From Nocardiopsis sp. CC223A (lineage in GTDB: Bacteria > Actinomycetota > Actinomycetes > Streptosporangiales > Streptosporangiaceae), in the NCBI RefSeq assembly GCF_030766825.1, contig NZ_JASFDV010000022.1, positions 20,474 through 84,473 on the forward strand: DNA of 64,000 nucleotides, written 5' to 3'. The position numbers were made by a program, and so were the translations under genes. The notes beneath the pieces were generated by a model. That model ran no database searches, was not told where the DNA came from, and was given only the letters and a program-made list of their open reading frames with translations. This document shows positions 54,587 to 62,732 of this stretch, piece by piece; within the stretch, counting starts at the first letter, position 1; each line of letters begins with the position of its first letter.

Positions 54587-55396
54587 TCAGTCGCGGTCGG
54601 CGCCCAGCGGCGCCAGCAGGGCGTCCAGAGCGTCGTACAGCTCCGGCCGGGCCGCGATGACCAGGTCGTTGGCGGGCGGGCCGCCGTGCAGGCCGCCCAC
54701 CCGGATGCCCGCCTCCGAGGCGATCAAGCCGGGCGCGGCCCAGTCCCACGCGTTCAGCCCGCGCTCGTAGAACGCGTTGGACCGGCCCGCCGCCAGCCCG
54801 GTGAGGTCCACGGCGGCCGAGCCGCCGCGGCGGATGTCGCGGATGTGCGGGAGGACCTCCACCAGCACGCGCGCCTGCTGCACGCGGCGTTCGGCGAAGT
54901 AGCCGAAGCCGGTGGCCACCAGCGCCTGTGCCAGCGGCACCGCCGGCGGGGCCTGGAGGGGTTCGCCGTTGCACCGGGAGCCCCCGCCCAGCACGGCCTC
55001 GTACAGCTCGCCGCGCCGCGGGACGCTCACCGCCGCCGCGACCACCACGCCGTCGACCTCGGCGGCGATGGCCACGCCCCAGTCCGGTTGTCCGTACAGG
55101 TAGTTGACGGTGCCGTCGATGGGGTCGACCACCCAGCGCACTCCGCCGTCGCCGCCCGCCTCGCCTCCCTCCTCGCCCAGGATCGTGTCGTCGGGGCGGA
55201 CCGCCAGCAACCGGGAGCGGATGAGCTCCTCGGTGGCCCGGTCCATCTTGGTGACGACGTCGGTGGGGCTCGACTTGGTGTCGAGCACGGTGACGCCCGC
55301 CTGCCCCTCGGCCGCGAGCTCACCCGCCTCGGTCGCCACCCGCACGGCCAGGTCGCGCAGGGCCCGCGGGTCGGGTGTGGTGTGGATGCCGGTCAC
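54587..55396 (-). CDS. Inositol monophosphatase family protein
   Basis: The 269-aa enzyme has the Mg-dependent phosphatase motifs ILGEEGGE, VVDPIDGTVNYLYG (near residue 90) and NAWDWAAPGLIASEAG (near 220). Substrates in this family include myo-inositol-1-phosphate, fructose bisphosphate and histidinol phosphate. The WGVAIA and RRGGSAAVDL segments fit the SuhB/ImpA group. The start is GTG at 55396 with GGAG close upstream. It is a single-gene unit, convergent to the 53-aa gene. Confidence 0.9.
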   Translation of the reverse strand: MTGIHTTPDPRALRDLAVRVATEAGELAAEGQAGVTVLDTKSSPTDVVTKMDRATEELIRSRLLAVRPDDTILGEEGGEAGGDGGVRWVVDPIDGTVNYLYGQPDWGVAIAAEVDGVVVAAAVSVPRRGELYEAVLGGGSRCNGEPLQAPPAVPLAQALVATGFGYFAERRVQQARVLVEVLPHIRDIRRGGSAAVDLTGLAAGRSNAFYERGLNAWDWAAPGLIASEAGIRVGGLHGGPPANDLVIAARPELYDALDALLAPLGADRD

Positions 55397-55728
55397 TGCT
55401 CCGCTTTCCGCATTCGGGTGTGGGGTCGGTCCGCACTCTACGCCGCCCGGGTGAACTCCGGCGGGGACGGTGACGCCGAATCCGGGAAGGCTCCGGAATT
55501 CACCGTGTTCCCGCGCCTCGCGGACCCGGCGGCGCCCGGTTCTTCGACTCCGCCGTTCCGGTGTTCCAGGTCACACCGGGTTCGGAAAAGACCGCGGGCC
55601 GGCCCTCGTGGACACGTGGATTCCCGATTCCCCGGTCCGGGGAGAGGTCCGCGGAAAACCGTTTGCGCCGATACCGCCGGTGTCGGTAGGACGGTGCGCG
55701 GCCGCGATGTTCCGACCGGAGGGATCCC
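55397..55728. other. Divergent intergenic stretch
   Basis: This 332-bp gap lies between the divergent inositol phosphatase and GNAT genes. It should contain both promoters, but I see no clear -35/-10 pair, palindrome or small gene in it. Confidence 0.4.
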
Positions 55729-56199
55729 ATGGCGTACGACGTTCGGACGGGCGGCGGTGTGGTGCTGCGACGGGCGGAGGCGGCCGACGCGGAGGCCATG
55801 GCGGAGGTGTGGCTGCGCTCCTTCGCGGCGGCCCTGCCCACGGTAAGGCGCGCGCACGACGACGAAGCGGTCCGGTCCTGGTTCGCGCACGTGGTGGTAC
55901 CGGAACGGGAGTCCTGGGTCTGCACCGCGGACCACCGGGTCGTGGGGCTGCTGGTCCTGGACGGCGACACGCTGGACCAGCTCTACCTGGACCCCGAGTG
56001 GCGGGGCCGTGGCCTGGGCGACCGCCTGGTGCGCCTGGCCCTGCGGCGCCGTCCCCAGGGCCTGGAGCTGTGGACGTTCCAGGTCAACACGGCCGCGCGG
56101 CGCTTCTACGAACGGCACGGCTTCACGGCCGTGGAGGAGACCGACGGGTCGCGCAACGAGGAGCGCGAACCCGATGTGCGGTACGTCCGGCGTCCCTGA
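55729..56199 (+). CDS. GNAT-family N-acetyltransferase
   Basis: The 156-aa protein has the GNAT fold: VVLRRAEAADAEAMAEVW at the start, VVGLLVLDGDTLDQLYLDPEWRG before the acetyl-CoA pyrophosphate loop RGRGLGDRLV (about residue 92), and the C-terminal NTAARRFYERHGF. It transfers an acetyl group from acetyl-CoA to an unidentified amine. ATG at 55729 is preceded by GGAGGGATCC. A hairpin follows its stop, shared with the S9 peptidase gene. Confidence 0.9.
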   Translation: MAYDVRTGGGVVLRRAEAADAEAMAEVWLRSFAAALPTVRRAHDDEAVRSWFAHVVVPERESWVCTADHRVVGLLVLDGDTLDQLYLDPEWRGRGLGDRLVRLALRRRPQGLELWTFQVNTAARRFYERHGFTAVEETDGSRNEEREPDVRYVRRP

Positions 56200-56203
56200 G
56201 GGG

Positions 56204-56235
56204 CCCGGGCGGCCGGGGTGGACCGACCGCCCGGG
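56204..56235. terminator. Hairpin between GNAT and S9 peptidase genes
   Basis: A perfect 9-bp stem (56204-56212 with 56227-56235) lies in the 42-bp gap between convergent stop codons. Confidence 0.6.
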
Positions 56236-56241
56236 AACCGG

Positions 56242-58278
56242 TCAGAGGTGTTCGGGTCTGGCCCATTCCTTGCCGTGGACGTGGTGGTCCAGGAACGCGA
56301 AGACCGTCTCGTACCAGACCTGCGCGTTGCCCGGCGTGAGGATCCAGTGGTTCTCGTCCGGGAAGTACAGGAACTTGGACTCCACCCCGTACAGCTGTAG
56401 GTCGCGCCACAGGCGCAGCCCCTCGCCGATGGGAACGCGGTAGTCCTTGTCCCCGTGGATCACCAGCATCGGCGTGGTGATGTTCGGGGCGTGCAGGTGC
56501 GGCGAGTTGAGCAGGTACCGCTCCGGCCGCTCCAGCGGGGTACCGAACTCGTGCTCCCACACCGGCGGGTAGTCGGTGGTGGCGTTGAACCCGTCCAGGC
56601 CCCACAGGGAGGCGTGGGAGACGATGGCCTTGAAGCGGTCGGTGTGCCCCGCGATCCAGTTGGCCATGTAGCCGCCGAAGGAGCCGCCCATCATGGCGGT
56701 GTGCTCGGCGTCGATGTCCTCGCGGGCCTCGGCCGCATCGGTGATCGCCATCACGTCCGCGAACACGCGCGGCCCCCACTTGCCCCAGGCGCGGCGCAGC
56801 ATGTCCTGTCCGTAGCCGGTGGACAGGGCCGGGTCCGGGAGCAGGACGGCGTAGCCGCGGGCCGCGAGGATCCACGGGTTCCACCGCCACGACCAGCCGT
56901 TGAAGCTCATGTACGGGCCGCCGTGCACCCACAGCACCAGCGGGGCCGGGGCGTCGGCGGACGCCTCCTCGGGCAGGACCAGCCAGGAGCGGATCCGGGT
57001 GCCGTCGTCGGCGGTGGTCTCGACCTCGGTGAGGGTGCCCGGCACGGTGAGTTCCGAGCCGGGGGTGTTCAGGTACACGGGCTCGCCGTCGGCGGCGGCG
57101 GCGTCCAGGCGCACCGGCGCGGGCGGGGCGTCCCAGGCGTCGCGCAGCGCGTACACGTACCGGCCGTCCGGGGACGGGTTGAGCTCGCTGTAGGCGCCGT
57201 GGTCGCCGGTGATGCGGACGACCGCGCCCGAGGACGGGTCGGCGCGGAAGACCGGGCGGCGACCGTTCTCGTCGGCGACGATGAAGAGCGCCGTGGAGTC
57301 GGCGGACCAGGCCAGGCCGCGCGCCCACAGTTCCAGTCCCGGGTGGACCGGGGAGGTCTCACCGGTCTCGCGGTCGAGCACGCGCAACTCGAAGTCGCGG
57401 GGCTCGCCGTGGTAGTCGCCCTCGAAGCCGCGGGTGTAGGCGACGAGGCGGCCGTCCGGGGAGACCAGCGGGGAGCTCAGGTCGTACCCCTCCTCGGTGA
57501 GGAGGGTGGTGCGCTCGCCGGTGGCGGTGTCGACGGCGACGAGGTCGCTGCGGTGTCCGCCCCCGCCGGTGGGCACGTCCCAGGTGGTGATGAGGACGGT
57601 GCCGTCCGGTGTGAGGGAGCCCTGGGCCTGGAGCAGGGCCTTGCCCGCGTCGGGGGTGAGGTCGCGGGCCTCGCCCAGGCGGGCCTCGCCGTCGGCGGGC
57701 GGCTCCGCGACGAAGAAGCGCGGATGGTCCGGGCCGATGTCGCCGTCCCAGTAGCGGACCGGGAGCGACTCGTGCAGGATCGCGCTGACACCCGCCTCCG
57801 AGCGGGCCCTGCGCGCCTCGGCGTCGTCCTCCTCGTTCTGGCTGGCGGGCAGGGTCGCGGAGGTGAAGGCGACCAGGCCGCTGTCGCGGGCGACGGTGAA
57901 GGAGCCGACGCCGCCGGGCCGGGAGGCGACCTGTCGGGCCTCTCCGCCCTCGGCGGGCAGCAGCCACAGGGAGGACGTGGGCTTCTCCTCCGGCTTGGCG
58001 TCGGGGTCGGGGCGGGCGCTGGTGAACAGGACCGAGCCGTCGGGCAGGAAACCCGCGCTGCTCTCGCCCTTGGCACCGCGGGTGAGGCGGCGCGGGGCGG
58101 CCCCGCCCTCGGATCCGGGTCGGACGTCGATCTCCCACAGGGCGCTGTGGAAGGTCTTGGCATCGTGTGCGATGCCGCTGACGGGCGCGACCAGACGGGT
58201 TCCGTCGGGGGACAGCCGCAGCCCGTCGACCCGCTTCAGGCGGACGTATTCCGGCAGTTCGTACCAGGAACGGACCAA
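56242..58278 (-). CDS. S9-family (prolyl oligopeptidase-type) serine peptidase
   Basis: The 678-aa protein has an N-terminal beta-propeller (about residues 10-400, with repeated SPDGRLVAY and SPDGRYVYAL blades). A C-terminal alpha/beta hydrolase domain carries nucleophile Ser in MMGGSFGGYMANW, Asp in HGDKDYRVP and His in FPDENHWI. It resembles acylaminoacyl- or dipeptidyl-peptidases acting on short peptides, and no signal peptide is present. TTG at 58278 is the start, with CAGGAG 8-9 nt upstream. No co-directional partner lies close by except hemH upstream. Confidence 0.92.
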   Translation of the reverse strand: MVRSWYELPEYVRLKRVDGLRLSPDGTRLVAPVSGIAHDAKTFHSALWEIDVRPGSEGGAAPRRLTRGAKGESSAGFLPDGSVLFTSARPDPDAKPEEKPTSSLWLLPAEGGEARQVASRPGGVGSFTVARDSGLVAFTSATLPASQNEEDDAEARRARSEAGVSAILHESLPVRYWDGDIGPDHPRFFVAEPPADGEARLGEARDLTPDAGKALLQAQGSLTPDGTVLITTWDVPTGGGGHRSDLVAVDTATGERTTLLTEEGYDLSSPLVSPDGRLVAYTRGFEGDYHGEPRDFELRVLDRETGETSPVHPGLELWARGLAWSADSTALFIVADENGRRPVFRADPSSGAVVRITGDHGAYSELNPSPDGRYVYALRDAWDAPPAPVRLDAAAADGEPVYLNTPGSELTVPGTLTEVETTADDGTRIRSWLVLPEEASADAPAPLVLWVHGGPYMSFNGWSWRWNPWILAARGYAVLLPDPALSTGYGQDMLRRAWGKWGPRVFADVMAITDAAEAREDIDAEHTAMMGGSFGGYMANWIAGHTDRFKAIVSHASLWGLDGFNATTDYPPVWEHEFGTPLERPERYLLNSPHLHAPNITTPMLVIHGDKDYRVPIGEGLRLWRDLQLYGVESKFLYFPDENHWILTPGNAQVWYETVFAFLDHHVHGKEWARPEHL

Positions 58279-58360
58279 GGTGATGACTCCTGAGAGGGTG
58301 GTTGGGATCTTCGCAGAACCCTATCCCCTCATCCCCTCACAGTGTCAGCGGTGTTTACCG

Positions 58361-58389
58361 AGGGGTCCCGTGCGACGTCCGGGACCCCT
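58361..58389 (-). terminator. Hairpin immediately after the ferrochelatase gene
   Basis: A perfect 10-bp stem (58361-58370 with 58380-58389) ends 4 nt from the hemH stop in the direction of transcription. Confidence 0.7.
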
Positions 58390-58393
58390 GGGG

Positions 58394-59434
58394 TCAGTCG
58401 CGGCAGTGGCACCCGGCGCAGCGGGGCACAGCGGACAGGCGCTGTGGACCGCGCCCTTCGGTGTACTCCTCGGTGTACTCGCGGACCAGGTCGGCGACCA
58501 TCGCGACGAACGCCGGGTGGGTGCCGGGGCTGAGCGCGCGCTCGTACCCGATGCCCAGCTTCTCGGCGGTCTGCCGGGCCTCCACGTCGAGGTCGAACTT
58601 GACCTCCATGTGGTCGGAGACGAACCCGTGCGGGACGACGACGACGGCGGGCACGCCCTCCCGGGCGAGCTCCTCCATGCGGTCGTTGACGTCGGGCTCC
58701 AGCCAGGGCTGGGAGGGGGGGCCGCTGCGGCTCTGGTAGACGACCTCGAAGGGGTACTCGCGGTCGAGGCGGTCCACGACCAGGCGGGCCACCTCCGCGA
58801 GTTGGGAGCCGTAGGCGCCCTCGGGGCCGAAGCCCAGCTCGGGGCCCCCGCTCTCCTCGGCCATCTTCGTGGGGATGGAGTGCGCGGAGAACAGCAGGTG
58901 CGCGCCCTCGCGCTGTCGCGCGGGCAGCGCGTCCAGGGCGGCGCGGGTGTGCTCGACCAGCGGCTCGACGAACCCGGGGTGGTCGTAGAAGGGACGGATG
59001 AGGTCGACCTCGGGTGCGCCCTCGCCCAGGGCGGCGCGGGCGCGGTCGATGTCCTCCAGGTAGGCGGTGCGGCTCGACCAGTTGCAGTAGGCGGAGGTGG
59101 GCAGCGCCAGCACGCGCCGCACCCCGTCCCTCCTCATCTGGTCCAGGGTGTCGGAGAGCATCGGCGCCCAGAACCGGTTGCCCCAGTAGATCGGCAGGTC
59201 GATGCCGTCGGCGGCGAACTTCTCGGTGACGGCGGCGAGAAGGTCGCGGCACTGCTGGTTGATCGGGCTCACCCCTCCGAAGAGGAAGTAGTGCTCACCG
59301 ACCTCCGCGAGCCGCTCACGTGGGATGTTGCGTCCGCGTGTGACGTTCTCCAGGAACGGGATGACCTCGTCCTCGCCCTCCGGGCCGCCGAAGGAGATCA
59401 GCAGAAACGCGTCGTAAGGCCTCATGCACTTCAT
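58394..59434 (-). CDS. hemH: Ferrochelatase (coproporphyrin III type)
   Basis: The 346-aa enzyme inserts Fe2+ into a porphyrin, in actinobacteria coproporphyrin III. Metal-site His is in LLFSAHSIPTKM. YQSRSGPPSQPWLEPD and VPHGFVSDHMEVKFDLD are intact. A C-terminal Cys cluster (RCAGCHC, Cys339, 342, 344) should bind a [2Fe-2S] centre as in mycobacteria. The usual fourth ligand in the SGCRQY position appears replaced, with a Cys at residue 117 (SAYCNWSS) instead. ATG at 59434 has GGAGGA 8-9 nt upstream. An ATG three codons later is possible. Confidence 0.9.
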   Translation of the reverse strand: MKCMRPYDAFLLISFGGPEGEDEVIPFLENVTRGRNIPRERLAEVGEHYFLFGGVSPINQQCRDLLAAVTEKFAADGIDLPIYWGNRFWAPMLSDTLDQMRRDGVRRVLALPTSAYCNWSSRTAYLEDIDRARAALGEGAPEVDLIRPFYDHPGFVEPLVEHTRAALDALPARQREGAHLLFSAHSIPTKMAEESGGPELGFGPEGAYGSQLAEVARLVVDRLDREYPFEVVYQSRSGPPSQPWLEPDVNDRMEELAREGVPAVVVVPHGFVSDHMEVKFDLDVEARQTAEKLGIGYERALSPGTHPAFVAMVADLVREYTEEYTEGRGPQRLSAVPRCAGCHCRD

Positions 59435-59570
59435 GAAACCAGCTCCTCCGGGCACCTGGGCCGCACCCCCCGGTCAGCGGGCCTGTGGTGTCGGACTCCC
59501 CCGACCGGGGCCTTCCGGTCCGCACACTCCCCCTGGCCAGACAAGTGACCGGCGAGTAATGTCCCCTGGC

Positions 59571-60869
59571 ATGACAGATGTGTTGTGGCACACATGGGCG
59601 GACACCTACCAGGCCCGCCCCAAGCGGACCGCCTCCCCCAACGGCGCCGCCGAGGTCGCGGCGGCCGTGACCTCCGCCGCGGCGGACGGACTGCGGGTCC
59701 GTATGGTCGGGTCGGGGCACTCCTTCACCGACGTGGCCGTCACCGACGGGCTCCTGCTCTCCCCCACCTCGCTGACGGGGGTGCGCTCGGTCGATCCGGC
59801 GGCGGGCACCGCAACGGTCGAGGCCGGGCTGCCCCTGTGCGATTTCAACGACGCGCTGGCGGCGCACGGGGTGGCGCTGGCCAACATGGGCGACATCGCG
59901 GTCCAAACGGTGGCCGGAGCGGTGCAGACCGGCACGCACGGCACCGGCCGGGACGCGGGCGGGCTGGCGAGCCAGGTGGTCGGCCTGGAGATCGTGCTCG
60001 CCGACGGCTCCGTGGTGGAGTGCTCGGCGGAGCGGGAACCGGAGCTGTTCCACGCCGCCCGGGTGGGTCTGGGCGCGTTCGGCGTGGTGACGGCGTTGAC
60101 GATGGCGGTGCGCCCGGCGTTCCTGCTGCACGCGCGGGAGGAGCCGATGCCGCTGGAGGAGGTGCTGGAGCGGCTGCCGGAGCTGCGGGCCGACAACGAC
60201 CACTTCGAGTTCTACTGGTTCCCCCACACCGGCAACACCAACACCAAGCGCAACAACATCACCGACGGTCCGGCGCAGCCGCTGTCGCGGTTCAAGGAGT
60301 GGCTGGACGACGACTTCCTGTCCAACACCCTGTTCGAGGGCCTCAACCGGGTGTGCCGCCGCTTCCCCGGCACGGTCCCGGCGGTGAACCGGGTCAGCTC
60401 GCGGGCGCTGTCCGCGCGCTCCTACACCGACGTGTCCCACAAGGTGTTCACGTCCGTGCGGGACGTGCGGTTCGTGGAGATGGAGTACGCGATCCCGGCC
60501 GAGCACCTGGTGGACGTGCTGCGCGAGGCGCGCCGGATCGTGGACGCGGGCGACCACCGGGTGAGCTTCCCGGTGGAGGTGCGGTTCGCCCCGGCCGACG
60601 ACGTATGGCTGTCGACGGCCTACGGGCGCGACAGCGCCTATGTGGCGGTGCACATGTACAAGGGGACGCCGTACGAGGCGTACTTCGCCGACCTGGAGGC
60701 GGTGTTCACCTCGGTGGGCGGTCGGCCGCACTGGGGCAAGATGCACACCCGCGACCGCTCCTACCTGGAGACGGTGTACCCGCGCCTGGGCGATGCCCTG
60801 GCGGTGCGCGACCGGGTGGACCCGCAGCGGCGGTTCGGCAACGACTACCTGGACCGCGTCTTCGGCTGA
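59571..60869 (+). CDS. FAD-linked D-arabinono-1,4-lactone/alditol oxidase family protein
   Basis: The 432-aa flavoprotein has an FAD_binding_4 (VAO-type) domain (residues about 10-175). In it, MVGSGHSFTDVAVTDG contains the His that carries covalent FAD in alditol oxidases. The VQTVAGAVQTGTHGTG motif and a C-terminal ALO domain ending HWGKMHTRD...FGNDYLDRVFG are also present. It would oxidise an aldonolactone or polyol with O2. ATG at 59571 has no ribosome-binding site. TAATGT lies 8 nt before it, suggesting a leaderless message. An in-frame ATG four codons earlier is an alternative. Confidence 0.9.
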   Translation: MTDVLWHTWADTYQARPKRTASPNGAAEVAAAVTSAAADGLRVRMVGSGHSFTDVAVTDGLLLSPTSLTGVRSVDPAAGTATVEAGLPLCDFNDALAAHGVALANMGDIAVQTVAGAVQTGTHGTGRDAGGLASQVVGLEIVLADGSVVECSAEREPELFHAARVGLGAFGVVTALTMAVRPAFLLHAREEPMPLEEVLERLPELRADNDHFEFYWFPHTGNTNTKRNNITDGPAQPLSRFKEWLDDDFLSNTLFEGLNRVCRRFPGTVPAVNRVSSRALSARSYTDVSHKVFTSVRDVRFVEMEYAIPAEHLVDVLREARRIVDAGDHRVSFPVEVRFAPADDVWLSTAYGRDSAYVAVHMYKGTPYEAYFADLEAVFTSVGGRPHWGKMHTRDRSYLETVYPRLGDALAVRDRVDPQRRFGNDYLDRVFG

Positions 60870-60935
60870 GCGGACGCGGCCCGGACCGGTCCCGGGTACG
60901 GAGAACGGGCCCCGCCGCGGCCCCCGGGTTCCGGT

Positions 60936-60977
60936 GGTGGTCGCAACGCCCTGGCGTTCAGGGAGGTTGCGACCACC
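60936..60977. terminator. Bidirectional hairpin after the lactone oxidase gene
   Basis: A 12-bp perfect stem (60936-60947 with 60966-60977) encloses an inner 5-bp stem CCCTG/CAGGG (60949-60953 with 60959-60963). It lies in the gap between convergent genes. Confidence 0.65.
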
Positions 60978-61110
60978 ATGCCGTCCACCGAGCGGGAACC
61001 CGCCCGTCTCCGGGAACGCTTCCTGGAACCGATGGCCGGGACCGGGAACGTCACCGAGACGGCCCGGGAACCCGGCGACGGCCCCGGCACCGCCTTCGGC
61101 CGGGCCCGTC
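60978..61110 (+). pseudogene. Possible fragment of a helix-turn-helix protein
   Basis: Directly after the hairpin an ATG opens a frame encoding MPSTEREPARLRERFLEPMA and GTGNVTETAREPGDGPGTAF then GRARR. It resembles the FLEALAETGNVTxAARxAGVSRxTAYRRR pattern of small helix-turn-helix (terminase-like) proteins, but with Pro and Gly at positions that would break the helices. The frame then runs into antisense of the next gene. A decayed gene fragment is plausible. Chance is not excluded. Confidence 0.3.
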
Positions 61111-61122
61111 GTAGTGCGCGGG

Positions 61123-62148
61123 TCAGCCCGCGGGGACTTCGGGGAGGGCGTCCCCGCTCCCTTCCGAGCCGGTGCCGCCCGCGCCCCCCTGGTCCTCGGT
61201 ACCGCCGGAATCCGAGCCGCCGTCCCCGGTGCCGGGGTCGGTCTGCCCGTCGCCGGGGTCGGTGGTGTCGTCGTCGCCGGGGGTGGTCGGGTCGGTCTGC
61301 CCGTCGCCGTCCCCCGGCGGCTGCTCGGTGGCCGGGGCGGTGGGCTCGGGTTCGGAGGGCTCGTCCGTGGGGTCCGGGGACCCCTGTCCGGCGCCGTCCT
61401 CCTCCTGCCGGCCCCGGTCGCCCCCGTCGGCGGGGATGTCGTCGGTCCCGCCGTCCTCCCGGGCCGGGGGCGCGGAGCTGCCGCCGAGCAGAGTGGGCGA
61501 GGTGTGCTCGTCCTGCCCCTGCGTCCACGCGGTCAGCGAGCGGCCGGTGAACAGCTCGAACAGCAGGATGACGAGCATCACCAGGCCGAACACGACGGCG
61601 GCGGGCACCGCGTAGGCGCGCCATCCGCGCCGGTCCGGCTCCTGCTCCGGTCCGCCGTAGGGGGTCACCGGCTCCTCGGGGCCGTCGGGGACGGCGGGCA
61701 TGCGCACCGTGGCGTCCGCCCGCGGCACGGGCAGGGCCATGGTGCGGGTGGCGTCGGGTTCCTCCGGCAGGCCCGGGATCGGCCCGGTCGGCGGCACCCC
61801 CGGCACCGGGCCGGTGCCCGGCGGGTCCAGGGGGTGGGTGCCGGTGCGGTGAGAACCTGTTCCCGCGGGCTCGGTGTGGCCGACGGCCTTCTCGGCGAAC
61901 TGCCGCGCCTGGTCGCCGCCGCGGGAGAACCAGTGCTGGAGGAAGGGGCTGGCCACCGTGCTCAGGGTGGCCATGACGGCCGCCCCGACGATCGTCCCGT
62001 AGACGTTGAGGTAGGAGGCGGCGGTGGCGGCGGCGAGGGTCGCCACGCCCGCTCCGACGACCTGGGACACGCTCAGGTCGATGCGCTTCTTCCCGGTGTC
62101 CTCACCTTCTTCCGTGTCCCGCTCCCCACGGTGTTCGGTCCGCCCCAT
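61123..62148 (-). CDS. Hypothetical membrane protein with long acidic Gly/Asp/Thr-rich tail
   Basis: The 341-aa protein has a charged N terminus and two closely spaced hydrophobic segments (SQVVGAGVATLAAATAASYL and VYGTIVGAAVMATLSTVASP, about residues 28-68). A Pro-rich cytoplasmic stretch, a third helix (YAVPAAVVFGLVMLVILLFELF, described in part, about 188-210) and about 125 acidic, low-complexity residues outside the membrane follow. I do not recognise a family. The ATG at 62148 is credible. It lies divergent from sepH, across a 584-bp gap. Confidence 0.75.
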   Translation of the reverse strand: MGRTEHRGERDTEEGEDTGKKRIDLSVSQVVGAGVATLAAATAASYLNVYGTIVGAAVMATLSTVASPFLQHWFSRGGDQARQFAEKAVGHTEPAGTGSHRTGTHPLDPPGTGPVPGVPPTGPIPGLPEEPDATRTMALPVPRADATVRMPAVPDGPEEPVTPYGGPEQEPDRRGWRAYAVPAAVVFGLVMLVILLFELFTGRSLTAWTQGQDEHTSPTLLGGSSAPPAREDGGTDDIPADGGDRGRQEEDGAGQGSPDPTDEPSEPEPTAPATEQPPGDGDGQTDPTTPGDDDTTDPGDGQTDPGTGDGGSDSGGTEDQGGAGGTGSEGSGDALPEVPAG

Positions 62149-62732
62149 GCGGCCGCCCCCCTTCGTGCTCCGTCCCGTCCGGAGGACGCGCGAGAGGGCG
62201 CGTCGGACTCCGGGATGGGCGTGTGTCGGTCATGTGGCCCCAGACGCCCCAAAGTTCACGTACGACTCATGTACGGATAACTCAGGCTAAGGGCGACAGG
62301 GTTCCGATAACGCCATCAATGAAGATGCATCACTCTCTGGCCGCCATCGGCGTGTCGAGTTGCGCCCGAGAGAATCCCCCTACTCGATGAAGCGACCGAG
62401 ATCGGAGTTTTTCCCAGGCCTGGGGCGATTCGGGGGGCGCGGGATACCATCACGGCGGAGCCTTCGCACGGGAACCGCGACATTCGCCCGTGACAGCTCC
62501 CGGTCGTGGCAGGGTCAGCGTGCCAAGATTGGCGAAGGAAGCGGCCGTGAGGACCCCGGGGACGGCCCGGGGCGCTCCCACCGCGGCGAGGTGTGCCGCG
62601 GACCGGGAGGCGGGCACACATGTTCGGGCGCGCCGGGCGCGGTAGTGGCCGAACCGTTGTCGGCCGACCAGACTTGGAGAACGCGGGGTCGGTCCCAGGA
62701 CCTGTCCTCGACGGGACGCGAAAGGGAGGGCG
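62149..62732. promoter_or_regulatory. Divergent region between the membrane-protein gene and sepH
   Basis: No supported gene lies in these 584 bp. An A/T-richer patch (62255-62345) near the leftward gene includes the inverted repeat CGTAC/GTACG (about 62258-62275). GCCAA/TTGGC around GA (62522-62533) is a small palindrome in the rightward promoter region. No certain -35/-10 pair was identified. Confidence 0.4.
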
